Assembly (NCBI GenBank): GCA_006546595.1
Contig: VIAD01000009.1
Location: forward strand, 1 to 64,000
Source: Moraxellaceae bacterium AER2_44_116
GTDB lineage: Bacteria; Pseudomonadota; Gammaproteobacteria; Pseudomonadales; Moraxellaceae
Direction of reading: 5' to 3'
DNA length: 64,000 bases
Each line of letters starts with the position of its first letter. Within the stretch, counting starts at the first letter, position 1. The translations under genes and the position numbers were made by a program. Of the stretch, positions 1-8,227 are shown piece by piece. The notes beneath the pieces were generated by a model that was not told where the DNA came from, did not search any database, and was given only the letters and a program-made list of their open reading frames with translations.

Positions 1-55
1 CTGGAACTGGAACTGGAACTGGAACTGGAACTGGAACTGGAACTGGAACTGGAAC
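1..55. repeat. Hexanucleotide tandem repeat (TGGAAC)n inside dnaX
   Basis: About nine uninterrupted copies of TGGAAC (GTTCCA on the coding strand) start at the window edge and may continue beyond it. In the dnaX frame they encode alternating Val-Pro. Copy-number change would lengthen or shorten the linker without shifting the frame. Confidence 0.95.
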
Positions 56-1330
56 GACATTGACAGCGACAAGCGGTTTTTCAACCACACGTTCAACTAT
101 TGACGGAGATGCAACAACAGGAGCAACGACTGTCGCGCTCAGTGCTGGCCTAGTGACCACAGACGGGGGCGCAGCTTTTGCTTGACCTAATGCCGCACTG
201 GCACTAAAACCGCCTTTTGAGGGTGATGAGCCTTGTGGCTTAGTCGGGACAGGCTTAAAACTCAACATCCGTAACAAACACATCTCAAAACCTTGACGGG
301 CACTTAACGCCAACGGTAAATCACGGCGACCATGTAAGGCTATTTGATAATACAATTGCACATCTTCGGGAGTCATGATCTGTGCCATAGCTAACACACG
401 ATCACGATCACCTTCACTGTTTTCGATAGCATCGGGCAATAATTGTGCTAAGGCCAAACGATGCAAAGTACTAATCAAGGCCGCTAATGCCCCTTGAAAA
501 TCAACACTTTGCTCGGCTAGGGCATTAATCACGTGCAAAATCTCAGCGGCATCACCTGCATTAACGGCATCTAACACCCTAAACACTAAATCACGGTCGA
601 TACTACCCAGCATTTCGCGGACATCGGCCTCACGCAATGCCCCATTACCAAAAGCAATGGACTGATCAGTCAACGATAACGCATCACGCATTGAACCGTT
701 GGCCGCACGTCCTAGCTCCCATAATGCGGCCATGTCATAACTGACGGTTTCTGCCGTTAACACTTTTTCTAAATGACCAACAATACGTTCAGGCGACATT
801 GGCTTTAAGGAAAACTGTAAGCAACGAGACAAGACAGTGACAGGAATTTTTTGCGGATCAGTCGTCGCCAACAAGAACTTAACGTGTGCTGGTGGTTCTT
901 CTAAGGTTTTTAATAACGCATTAAAGGCGTTTTTGGTCAACATGTGGACTTCATCAATCAAATACACTTTATATCGACCACGCGTCGGCATATATTGTGA
1001 GTTTTCAATGACTTCACGCACATCATCAACGCCCGTATTACTGGCGGCATCAATTTCAATTAAGTCGATATAACGGCCTTCATTGATTTCTTGGCAGGTA
1101 GAGCAAACACCACAGGGTTCAGGTGTAATGCCTATTTCACAATTCAAACATTTCGCTAAAATACGGGCAATCGTCGTCTTACCGACACCACGCGTGCCTG
1201 TAAACAAATAAGCATGATGTAAACGATTTTGGCTGAGAGCATTGCCCAATGCACGAGCAACATGCTCCTGCCCGACTAATTCAGCAAAGTTTTTTGGACG
1301 ATATTTACGAGCGAGAACTTGATAACCCAT
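1..1330 (-). CDS. dnaX: DNA polymerase III subunit gamma/tau (3' end cut by window edge)
   Basis: Clamp-loader ATPase that loads the beta sliding clamp. The gene reads leftward from the ATG at 1330 (MGYQVLARKYRPKNFAELVG) and stays open to the left edge, so the C-terminus is missing. Visible in order are the RFC-type N-terminus, Walker A (GTRGVGKT), the four-cysteine zinc module (CLNC, then CGVCSTC), Walker B followed by DEVHML, and the sensor-1 region ending LSRCLQF. After about residue 340 the sequence becomes a Pro/Ala/Val-rich tail. Its last visible part is a Val-Pro dipeptide run encoded by a GTTCCA hexanucleotide repeat at 1-55. No classical A-AAA-AAG slippery site is visible in the part present, so gamma production by frameshifting cannot be judged. 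The identity is secure; the end is unknown. Confidence 0.96.
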   Translation of the reverse strand, partial: MGYQVLARKYRPKNFAELVGQEHVARALGNALSQNRLHHAYLFTGTRGVGKTTIARILAKCLNCEIGITPEPCGVCSTCQEINEGRYIDLIEIDAASNTGVDDVREVIENSQYMPTRGRYKVYLIDEVHMLTKNAFNALLKTLEEPPAHVKFLLATTDPQKIPVTVLSRCLQFSLKPMSPERIVGHLEKVLTAETVSYDMAALWELGRAANGSMRDALSLTDQSIAFGNGALREADVREMLGSIDRDLVFRVLDAVNAGDAAEILHVINALAEQSVDFQGALAALISTLHRLALAQLLPDAIENSEGDRDRVLAMAQIMTPEDVQLYYQIALHGRRDLPLALSARQGFEMCLLRMLSFKPVPTKPQGSSPSKGGFSASAALGQAKAAPPSVVTRPALSATVVAPVVASPSIVERVVEKPLVAVNVVPVPVPVPVPVPVPVPVP

Positions 1331-1568
1331 GCCAATATCCGACTCAACGAGCAATAAAAAATAATTCGAACAAAATATCTATCAAAAGTAGATAAGTTGA
1401 GATAAGTAATGGTAACGGAAGCCTGTTTTGGGCTAAAGTGTTTTATGGTATTGATTTAAGCCCATTTTTAGGACTTTCGCAGGTTATCACCATTCCGCCC
1501 ACGCGTAACCGTGTATAACAGCGTACTGAATTATCCTGTTCTTTTAGCTTTTTTAGATATTGAGCGCA

Positions 1569-2405
1569 ATGAAAACCAAAACAATATTAATTACGGGTGG
1601 TGAAAGCGGCGTGGGTGCAGCAACGGCTCGGGCATTAGCAGCCCAAGGACATCGCGTGCTGTTTACCTGTCGCGAAGCCGAAGATGGCGCACAACTCTGT
1701 ACCGACATCATGACTGCCTTTCCGCGTGCCAGCGTCAAAAATTTATCCTTAGATTTAGCCTCATTCTCATCGATCCGTTTATTAGCCGACAAGTTGCAAC
1801 GTGAATATAGTCATATTGATGTCTTAATTAATAACGCCAGTCTTGCACCGCTCACCAAACAAAAAACCCGTGACGGCTTTGAACTACAGTTTGGGGCGAA
1901 TTATTTAGGTCATTTTTTATTCACCCAACTACTCTTAGATGTCCTCAACGAAGCAGGACGGGCGCGCATTGTCCATACCTCGTCGATGATGCATTGGTTG
2001 GGTGGCATTGATTTTGGTAGCTTTCATGGTGGCAAGTTTTATGACCCCATCCGCGCTTATGCTCAATCTAAACTCGCTATTTTATTATTTAGTAATGAAT
2101 TATCACGACGCTTAAAAAAGACCAAAATTACCAGCAATACCTTTCACCCCGGTGGTACGCCGCAAGAAATCTATTTTAACCTACCACGCGCCGCTTATTT
2201 AACTGTCAAACCATTTTTGGCCGCCCCCGAAGAAGGTGCTCGCACTGCTGTTCTATTAGCCACCGCGCCTCACTTAAGCGATAGCACAGGCAAATATTTT
2301 AGCAAAGGTGAACAAGCACTCATGTCGCCACGCGCACGTAATGAAGATTTAGCATTAAAACTATACGAAGTCAGTGCGGGATTATGTCAGGTAGAGGCCT
2401 TATGA
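1569..2405 (+). CDS. Short-chain dehydrogenase/reductase (SDR) family protein
   Basis: NAD(P)-dependent oxidoreductase of unknown substrate, about 278 aa, with the retinol-dehydrogenase-like subgroup layout. It shows the nucleotide-binding glycine motif TGGESGVG near the N-terminus, the NNAS variant of the NNAG motif around residue 90, the catalytic Ser in VHTSS and the YAQSK version of YxxxK about 30 residues further on. The ATG at 1569 is preferred; a TTG at 1560 in the same frame would add only three residues, and neither has a strong ribosome binding site. It lies divergently from dnaX, with 238 bases between the two starts that show nothing else. Family assignment is firm, substrate unknown. 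Confidence 0.85.
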   Translation: MKTKTILITGGESGVGAATARALAAQGHRVLFTCREAEDGAQLCTDIMTAFPRASVKNLSLDLASFSSIRLLADKLQREYSHIDVLINNASLAPLTKQKTRDGFELQFGANYLGHFLFTQLLLDVLNEAGRARIVHTSSMMHWLGGIDFGSFHGGKFYDPIRAYAQSKLAILLFSNELSRRLKKTKITSNTFHPGGTPQEIYFNLPRAAYLTVKPFLAAPEEGARTAVLLATAPHLSDSTGKYFSKGEQALMSPRARNEDLALKLYEVSAGLCQVEAL

Positions 2406-2463
2406 CCGTTAGCAGTATTTTATGATTGGAGTGTCAAGATTTTATTTTTAGCGGAAAGATTGA

Positions 2464-2577
2464 GTGGTGGCAACTCTGCCAGCCGACCCTCGGCACACGC
2501 GTCACAATTACCGTTGCTACCTTCCGGTCCTGGCGGGATTCACTGCTTAACGTTGCGAGGAAACCGACAGAGTCACC
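2464..2577 (-). ncRNA. ffs: 4.5S RNA of the signal recognition particle
   Basis: The minus strand carries the conserved SRP RNA core: GCCAGGACCGGAAGGTAGCA around 2513-2532, with the GGAA tetraloop and asymmetric internal loop, then GACGCGTGTGCCG. The ends pair as GGTGACTCTG with CAGAGTTGCCACC, closing a hairpin of about 112 nt. This is the small bacterial form that binds Ffh and FtsY for co-translational membrane targeting. Exact ends are estimated from the terminal pairing. A TATACT hexamer on the minus strand at 2618-2623 could be the -10 of a precursor with a short 5' leader. The rest of the 2406-2744 gap shows no gene. Confidence 0.95.
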
Positions 2578-2744
2578 ATAGCAAGCGCGCTTTACAATTT
2601 ACTTAAAGCGGACGCACAGTATAGGTGAGCTTTTTGTCTTTGGGAACTGGTATTTGCAAAAAAAATCAACTTTTATTGTCCTCTGTACAAATTACATTCT
2701 TTGATATTCAATGGCTTGATTCAGTCACAAGAAAATCACTCATT

Positions 2745-3254
2745 ATGACGACTCTTTATTTTCACACCTTCAATAGCCCTCTTGGCTTACTCCACTTTGC
2801 CCACGCCAATGATGTTGTTTACGCGTTAGCCTTTGCAGAGTTTCAAGAACAACTCATGGAGCAACTGCAAAAACGCTTCGCCGAAAACCTAAACTTGCAA
2901 CCTGCTCCCAATGCTGCGATTGAAGAGTTATTAGAACGATATTTTGCAGGTGACATCAATGCGTTAAGTCTCATTCAAACTCATACTGATGGTACACCGT
3001 TTCAACAAGAGGTTTGGCAAGGTTTACGTGGCATTCCAGCAGGTCAAACGACTTCCTATCAGCAATTAGCCCAAGAAATTGGTAAAGAAAACGGACAACG
3101 TGCGGTGGGTACAGCCAATGGCCGTAATCCAATCCCGTTAATTATTCCGTGTCATCGGGTAATCAACAGTAATGGTAAATTAGGCGGTTATAGTGGTGCA
3201 TTGTGGCGTAAAGAGTGGTTATTGAAACATGAAGGCGTGGTTTGTGAGAGATAG
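2745..3254 (+). CDS. ogt: Methylated-DNA--[protein]-cysteine S-methyltransferase
   Basis: Suicide repair protein that moves the alkyl group from O6-alkylguanine to its own cysteine. The 169-aa protein has the active-site motif PCHRV (Cys acceptor) followed by INSNGKLGGYSGA, and the helix-turn-helix region IPAGQTTSYQQLA that inserts the recognition helix into the minor groove. The start is set at the ATG at 2745 (MTTLYFHTFNSPLG), which matches the usual family N-terminus; an in-frame codon at 2625 would add about 40 residues with no family resemblance. A palindromic repeat begins two bases after the stop codon and may serve as its terminator. Whether it is ogt- or ada-C-like by regulation cannot be told. 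Confidence 0.92.
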   Translation: MTTLYFHTFNSPLGLLHFAHANDVVYALAFAEFQEQLMEQLQKRFAENLNLQPAPNAAIEELLERYFAGDINALSLIQTHTDGTPFQQEVWQGLRGIPAGQTTSYQQLAQEIGKENGQRAVGTANGRNPIPLIIPCHRVINSNGKLGGYSGALWRKEWLLKHEGVVCER

Positions 3255-3255
3255 G

Positions 3256-3305
3256 CTTCGACTCCGCTCAGCAAACGCAAAAACGCTCCCTGAGCGGAGT
3301 CGAAG
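3256..3305. repeat. Dispersed palindrome, family A copy 1
   Basis: Perfect 15-bp arms CTTCGACTCCGCTCA and its complement flank a 20-base loop. It sits just after ogt and before the convergent glutathione peroxidase gene. The loop is in the opposite orientation to the other three copies (5666, 28233, 63395). Confidence 0.93.
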
Positions 3306-3338
3306 GGTGTATTTACCCAAAAACTGACAGCACTTAAA

Positions 3339-3824
3339 TTATTGCTTCAACAGTTTTTCAATATCTTTCGCAATATCCATAGGTTCTGTTGTTGGTGCGT
3401 AACGTTCAACAACCTCACCTTTTTTGTTGACCAAGAATTTAGTGAAATTCCATTTAACTAAATTCAAACCTAACAAACCCGGTGCTGCTGCTTTTAGATG
3501 CTTGAATAATGGATGTGCGTCATCACCATTAACATCAATTTTAGCAAACATTGGGAAAGTTACACCGTAATTTAACTCACAGAATTGGCTAATTTCATCG
3601 TTGCTGGCAGGGTCTTGACTCATAAACTGATTACAAGGAAAACCCAACACAATAAAGCCTTGGTCTTTGTACTTTTCATACAAAGCCTCTAAACCCTTAA
3701 ATTGCGGTGTAAAACCACATTTACTCGCCGTATTAACGACTAAAATCACCTGATCTTTATAATCAGAAATCGGTTTTTCTTGGCCTGTAATCGTCGTTGC
3801 TGAATATTCATAAACACTGGGCAT
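3339..3824 (-). CDS. Glutathione peroxidase family thiol peroxidase
   Basis: Reduces hydroperoxides; bacterial members of this size (161 aa) usually use thioredoxin. Family motifs are NTASKCGFTPQFKGLE with the peroxidatic Cys, LGFPCNQF with a second Cys (plausible resolving residue) and KWNFTKFLVN with the catalytic Trp and Asn. No signal peptide, so probably cytoplasmic or periplasm-independent. An excellent ribosome binding site (AGGAG, 8 nt before the ATG at 3824) fixes the start. It is followed upstream by msrB on the same strand, and both act in peroxide and oxidised-methionine repair. Confidence 0.93.
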   Translation of the reverse strand: MPSVYEYSATTITGQEKPISDYKDQVILVVNTASKCGFTPQFKGLEALYEKYKDQGFIVLGFPCNQFMSQDPASNDEISQFCELNYGVTFPMFAKIDVNGDDAHPLFKHLKAAAPGLLGLNLVKWNFTKFLVNKKGEVVERYAPTTEPMDIAKDIEKLLKQ

Positions 3825-3921
3825 CGTCTTTCTCCTCTGGGAATAGATGACTTAGGCGTATCACTGAAACTAGCGCATTTTGTGCGTCAATAACCGATAG
3901 TCGCATAAGCCATACAAATAG

Positions 3922-4317
3922 TTATTTTTTCGTCAAACGCAAGGATGCAGAATTCACACAATAACGCAAACCCGTTGGTTTAGGACCATCTGGAAAAACG
4001 TGGCCTAAGTGTGCATCACATTGCTGACAAATAATTTCGGTACGCACCATACCATGACTGATATCACGATGTTCTGCAATGGCATCAGTCTGTAAAGATT
4101 GATAAAAACTGGGCCAACCAGAACCCGACTCAAACTTGGTTTCCGAGCTAAATAATGGCGCACCACAACACTTGCAGTGATATACGCCCTCCTCATGACA
4201 ATTCCAATACTCGCCCGTAAAAGCTCGCTCTGTGCCTTTTTCACGGCAAATTTGAAATTCTTGCGGTGTTAATTCCGCTTGCCATTCGGTGGCTGTTTTT
4301 TGAACTTTAATCATCAT
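3922..4317 (-). CDS. msrB: Peptide-methionine (R)-S-oxide reductase MsrB
   Basis: Reduces the R epimer of methionine sulfoxide in proteins. The 131-aa protein has the two zinc-binding CxxC pairs (CKCC and CQQC), the GSGWPSF substrate pocket, DAHLGHVF and the catalytic cysteine in RYCVNSASL. Two adjacent ATGs (4317 and 4314) are possible; the GGAG at 3 or 6 nt before them fits the second better. It is 98 bases upstream of the glutathione peroxidase gene on the same strand, which suggests a shared oxidative-stress transcript. Confidence 0.96.
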   Translation of the reverse strand: MMIKVQKTATEWQAELTPQEFQICREKGTERAFTGEYWNCHEEGVYHCKCCGAPLFSSETKFESGSGWPSFYQSLQTDAIAEHRDISHGMVRTEIICQQCDAHLGHVFPDGPKPTGLRYCVNSASLRLTKK

Positions 4318-4439
4318 TCGCTCCAGTTAAGCTCTTACGAAGAAATTTATATCAGAGAAAGATGTAATTACCACTGAACAATGGTGGCCTTTTTCGTTAG
4401 AATCAAGTGTTTAGAGTCTCTGCGAACGAGTTTGTTACT

Positions 4440-5657
4440 ATGGAAATTGTAAAATCGGCAAAATTGAAAAACGTGTGTTATGACATTCGCGGCCCTGTCC
4501 TCAAAGCGGCGAACGCGATGGAAGAACAAGGTCATCGGATTATCAAGCTAAATATCGGCAATCCCGCGCCCTTTGGCTTTGAAGCACCACAAGAAATTTT
4601 GGCCGATGTCATTTCCAATTTACCGAATGCCGTTGGCTATTGCGACTCTAAAGGTTTATTTTCAGCGCGTAAGGCGGTGGTTCAATATTACCAACAGAAA
4701 AATCTCTTTGTTGATGTCGGCGATATTTACATTGGCAATGGTGTATCTGAACTGATTGTTATGGCAATGCAAGCTTTGCTTAATAATGATGATGAAATGC
4801 TCATTCCTGCTCCTGATTATCCCTTATGGACGGCGGCTGTCACCTTAGCAGGCGGCACACCTGTTCATTACCTTTGTGATGAAAATGATGGCTGGTATCC
4901 TGACTTAGCCGATATTGAAGCCAAAATCACGCCCAAAACACGCGGCATTGTCGTGATTAACCCTAATAATCCAACAGGTGCAGTGTATCCCAAACACATT
5001 TTGGAAGGCATTGTGGCGTTAGCACGTCGCCACAGTCTCATTATTTTTGCCGATGAGATTTACGACAAAATTTTATACGATCAAGCCGTTCATACTTCCA
5101 TTGCGACGCTATGTGATGATTTATTGTGTATTACCTTTAATGGTTTGTCTAAATCTTACCGTGTTGCAGGATTCCGTTCGGGTTGGTTGATGGTCAGTGG
5201 CAATAAAAAAATTGCTAAAGACTATATTGAAGGCTTGGATATGCTAGCTTCCATGCGCTTGTGCGCCAATGTACAAGCACAATATGCCATTCAGACGGCA
5301 TTAGGCGGCTATCAAAGCATTAATGATTTGATTCGACCCAATGGCCGTTTGTATGAGCAACGGGAAGTAGCTTGGAAAATGTTGAATGACATTCCCGGTG
5401 TCAGTTGTACCAAGCCTGAAGGCGCGTTATATCTATTTCCACGCTTAGACCCAGTAATGTATCCGATTGCTGACGATCAAGCGTTTATCTTAGAACTACT
5501 GCAAGCCGAACGGGTGTTATTAGTGCAAGGAACGGGTTTTAACTGGCCTCATACCGACCATTTCCGTGTTGTCTTTTTACCACACATTGACGAACTCAAA
5601 GAAGCGATTAATCGTTTAGCGCGGTTTCTAGCACAGTATCGGGCGCGATTTAATTAA
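4440..5657 (+). CDS. alaA: Alanine aminotransferase AlaA (class I PLP aminotransferase)
   Basis: Glutamate-pyruvate transaminase that makes alanine. The 405-aa length and long collinear matches to E. coli AlaA are evident: KLKNVCYDIRGPVLKAA, KLNIGNPAPFGFEAPQEI, VPAPDYPLWTAAV-like PAPDYPLWTAAV, INPNNPTGAVY, FADEIYDKILYD, and the PLP lysine in FNGLSKSYRVAGFRSGW. The start is the ATG at 4440, which matches the family N-terminus; a GTG at 4407 would add 11 unrelated residues. It is transcribed divergently from msrB with no other gene between. Confident assignment. Confidence 0.95.
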   Translation: MEIVKSAKLKNVCYDIRGPVLKAANAMEEQGHRIIKLNIGNPAPFGFEAPQEILADVISNLPNAVGYCDSKGLFSARKAVVQYYQQKNLFVDVGDIYIGNGVSELIVMAMQALLNNDDEMLIPAPDYPLWTAAVTLAGGTPVHYLCDENDGWYPDLADIEAKITPKTRGIVVINPNNPTGAVYPKHILEGIVALARRHSLIIFADEIYDKILYDQAVHTSIATLCDDLLCITFNGLSKSYRVAGFRSGWLMVSGNKKIAKDYIEGLDMLASMRLCANVQAQYAIQTALGGYQSINDLIRPNGRLYEQREVAWKMLNDIPGVSCTKPEGALYLFPRLDPVMYPIADDQAFILELLQAERVLLVQGTGFNWPHTDHFRVVFLPHIDELKEAINRLARFLAQYRARFN

Positions 5658-5665
5658 ACCGTCCC

Positions 5666-5711
5666 TTCGACTCCGCTCAGGGAATTTTTGCGTTGACTGA
5701 GCGGAGTCGAA
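5666..5711. repeat. Dispersed palindrome, family A copy 2
   Basis: 15-bp perfect arms TTCGACTCCGCTCAG and complement with a 16-base loop, immediately after alaA. The hairpin could act as an mRNA 3' end. Confidence 0.93.
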
Positions 5712-5742
5712 ATCAAATAATCACTTCACTGACTAGCATTAC

Positions 5743-5777
5743 GCTCCAACCCCTCCTTGACTCAAGGGAGAGAAATC
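5743..5777. repeat. Short CCCCTCC / GGGAGAG palindrome, family B-like
   Basis: AACCCCTCCTTGACTCAAGG with the following GGAGAG forms a short imperfect inverted repeat resembling the longer CCCTCTCC elements at 11326 and 60787. It may be a remnant copy. Confidence 0.5.
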
Positions 5778-5899
5778 GGCTTCGCCTGTTACAAACGCAC
5801 AATACTGTTCTCTTGTAATCCCTGCGTTTCACCCCTACCTTAGCACTATCGGACTATTTCATTTATTTAATGTCTGTTTAATTAGGAGTGTTTGACACC

Positions 5900-6835
5900 A
5901 TGTTTCGTATCTTCTTGTTCCTGCTGACCAACTTAGCGGTTTTGCTAGTGGCAGGTATCATCTTGAGTGTGTTTGGTGTTGGTACAACACATACCGTCGG
6001 TAATGGCCTTAATCTCTCTAATCTATTAACTGTTTGTTTTGTCTTTGGCATGACAGGCTCAATCATTTCTTTGTTGATGTCGAAGTGGTTGGCTAAACGT
6101 GGGACTGGAACAGAGTTAATCGTGAATCCTCGTACTGCCGAAGAACGCTGGCTGGTGGACACCGTTGCTGAGTTATCGCAAAAAGCAGGCATTAAAATGC
6201 CAGAAGTGGGTGTATTCCCAAGCTATCAATCGAATGCTTTTGCGACAGGCTGGAACAAAAATGCAGCGTTGGTGGCCGTGTCTAGCGGTTTATTAGACCG
6301 TATGAGCCGTGATGAAGTGCGTGCTGTTTTAGGCCATGAAATTGGTCACGTTGCTAATGGCGATATGGTGACGTTGGCGTTGATTCAAGGCGTAGTGAAC
6401 ACCTTTGTTATGTTCTTCTCGCGTATTATTGGTAACTTTGTTGACCGTGTGATTTTCAAAAATGAAGACGGGCCGGGTATTGCCTATTTTGTGACTAGCT
6501 TAATTGCTGATTTAGTGTTGGGCATTTTAGCGTCAACGATTGTGTTGTGGTTCTCGCGCCGTCGTGAGTTTCGGGCGGATGAAGCAGGTGCGCGTTTAGC
6601 GGGCAAACAATCGATGATTAATGCTTTACGTCGTTTGCAAGCCGAACATGATGTACCTGACCACATGCCTGCGGAAATGACAGCATTGGCTATTACTACA
6701 GGTCGTCGTGAGGGTTTTAGTTTGGATAAATTCTTTGCCTCTCACCCTACCATTGAAGTGCGTATTGCTGCTTTAGAAGCGTTGCAGATTCCTAATGATG
6801 TTCCTGCGAATGGCTCGTTGTGGGGTAATCGTTAA
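5900..6835 (+). CDS. htpX: Membrane zinc metalloprotease HtpX
   Basis: M48-family inner-membrane protease that degrades damaged membrane proteins alongside FtsH. The 311-aa protein opens with two transmembrane helices (about residues 4-26 and 36-60). It carries the zinc motif HEIGH in VLGHEIGHVANGDM, two further membrane segments, and the third zinc-ligand region FRADEAGARLAG. AGGAG lies 11 nt before the ATG at 5900; a GTG at 5888 overlaps that ribosome binding site and is rejected as the start. A strong terminator follows. Confidence 0.95.
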   Translation: MFRIFLFLLTNLAVLLVAGIILSVFGVGTTHTVGNGLNLSNLLTVCFVFGMTGSIISLLMSKWLAKRGTGTELIVNPRTAEERWLVDTVAELSQKAGIKMPEVGVFPSYQSNAFATGWNKNAALVAVSSGLLDRMSRDEVRAVLGHEIGHVANGDMVTLALIQGVVNTFVMFFSRIIGNFVDRVIFKNEDGPGIAYFVTSLIADLVLGILASTIVLWFSRRREFRADEAGARLAGKQSMINALRRLQAEHDVPDHMPAEMTALAITTGRREGFSLDKFFASHPTIEVRIAALEALQIPNDVPANGSLWGNR

Positions 6836-6853
6836 GTTGTACTTGTAGTGAAT

Positions 6854-6878
6854 AAAAAGCAGCTTAGGCTGCTTTTTT
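6854..6878 (+). terminator. Bidirectional Rho-independent terminator between htpX and the convergent kinase gene
   Basis: AAGCAGC-TTAG-GCTGCTT stem with an A-tract on the left and a T-tract on the right, so it can end transcription from both sides. Confidence 0.88.
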
Positions 6879-6882
6879 ATTA

Positions 6883-8214
6883 TTAATCCGCCAAGTTTAA
6901 CTCAAACCAAAAAACGCTCCCCACGCCAACAGTACTTTCCACACCAATCATCCCGCCCATTAACTCGACTAATCGTTTGCAAACAACCAGACCAATACCT
7001 GTACCTTCCTCTTTATGCTCTTCTTGTCCTAAACGATTAAAGGGCTGAAACAGTTGCTCTATTTGGTTCGTGCTTAATCCTTTGCCTGTATCTTCAATAC
7101 AAATACGAATACGCCCTGCACCATTCATCCGATAACTCACCATCGCCGAACCGCAAATTTTATTGTATTTAATGGCATTAGATAGCAAGTTAATCAGCAC
7201 TTGTTTTAAGCGGGTATGATCTGCTTTCACTAAGTAAGGGGAATTTAATGTAGGGAACGTCACGGTAATGCCGTATTTTTGCGCCTGCGGCTCAATCATG
7301 TTTTGGCATTCATACATGACTTCATTTAAAGAGATAGCTTCAAGTGACAGCGACAACTTACCCGACTCAATCAAGGAAAGATCTAAAATTTCGTTAATCA
7401 ACTCCAGTAAATACCAACCTGCTTTCAGAATTTGGCCAATACTGCGTTGTTGGCTTGGCGTGGGCGTGGGTGTACCTGACTCGATCAGTTGGCCAAAGCC
7501 AAGAATGGCATTGAGTGGCGTGCGTAGCTCATGACTCATACTCGACAGAAAATCTGTTTTTGCGAGGTTGGCTTTTTCAGCTACCGATTTAGCACGCTCT
7601 AACTCGATATTTTTTTCATGTAAAACCTGATGCAGATGCTTTCGTTCCGTGACATCGTTAAGTACGATACGTTGCACCGTCTCTCCATTAACACCTTCAA
7701 TCGCGGTGGTCAATAAATTGACCCAACAATACGAACCATCACTTTTCATCATTTGTAATTCGCAACTGAGCGGCTCACCCGAGATAAAATGCTGTTTACG
7801 GTATTGATAGAAAATATCTTGCTGCGCTTTGACCACGTAGCGGGTAATGCGTTGCCCCACTAACTCACGCCGCGAAATACCTAATAACGTTGCGGCGGCA
7901 ATATTGGCTTCAAGAATGACTCCTAACTCACTAATCGTGCAATAACCCACTGGCGCAAGGTCGTAAAGGTCAAAATAACGCGATAACGCGGCATCTAATT
8001 GTAATTGAGTCCGTCGTAGCTCTTCATTTTGCATCTCTAATTCAATTTGATGTACTTGCAGTTGATGTAGCGTTTGGCGCATGGCCTCAGGCGACAAACT
8101 ATCTAGGTTTTTTGCCGATAATTCAGCACTTTCACGCACATACTCTTCGGCTTGCAGGCGTAAAACGTGTGCTGCATCGTTGCTTATGTCAATACTATTG
8201 TCCCTGTAGATCAT
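6883..8214 (-). CDS. Soluble PAS-domain sensor histidine kinase
   Basis: Cytoplasmic histidine kinase of 443 aa without membrane helices or receiver domain. A coiled-coil region (about 30-80) precedes a PAS domain (about 83-190), then the HisKA domain with phospho-acceptor His228 in SSMSHELRTPLNAILGFG, and HATPase motifs: N box LLSNAIKYN, G1 DTGKGLS and G2 GTGIGL. The start at 8214 is fixed by AGGAGG 9 nt upstream. The stop codon of the preceding CheB-CheR gene lies only 13 bases away and inside that ribosome binding site, so the two are translationally coupled. No dedicated response regulator is nearby, so its output partner is unknown. Confidence 0.9.
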   Translation of the reverse strand: MIYRDNSIDISNDAAHVLRLQAEEYVRESAELSAKNLDSLSPEAMRQTLHQLQVHQIELEMQNEELRRTQLQLDAALSRYFDLYDLAPVGYCTISELGVILEANIAAATLLGISRRELVGQRITRYVVKAQQDIFYQYRKQHFISGEPLSCELQMMKSDGSYCWVNLLTTAIEGVNGETVQRIVLNDVTERKHLHQVLHEKNIELERAKSVAEKANLAKTDFLSSMSHELRTPLNAILGFGQLIESGTPTPTPSQQRSIGQILKAGWYLLELINEILDLSLIESGKLSLSLEAISLNEVMYECQNMIEPQAQKYGITVTFPTLNSPYLVKADHTRLKQVLINLLSNAIKYNKICGSAMVSYRMNGAGRIRICIEDTGKGLSTNQIEQLFQPFNRLGQEEHKEEGTGIGLVVCKRLVELMGGMIGVESTVGVGSVFWFELNLAD

Positions 8215-8227
8215 GGTGCGCGTCCTC

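Noticed and set aside
837..1073. Open frame on the plus strand inside dnaX
   Set aside because: It is antisense to a strongly conserved coding region and has no recognisable protein features.
1..1330. Programmed frameshift site in dnaX
   Set aside because: No A-AAA-AAG type heptamer with a following hairpin is present in the visible part; the rest is outside the window.
1553..1792. Minus-strand open frame over the SDR gene start
   Set aside because: The sense-strand SDR motifs are clear and the antisense protein has low-complexity Ala/Ser content.
2625..2744. Upstream extension of ogt
   Set aside because: The extra 40 residues have no family match and would begin within the SRP RNA promoter region.
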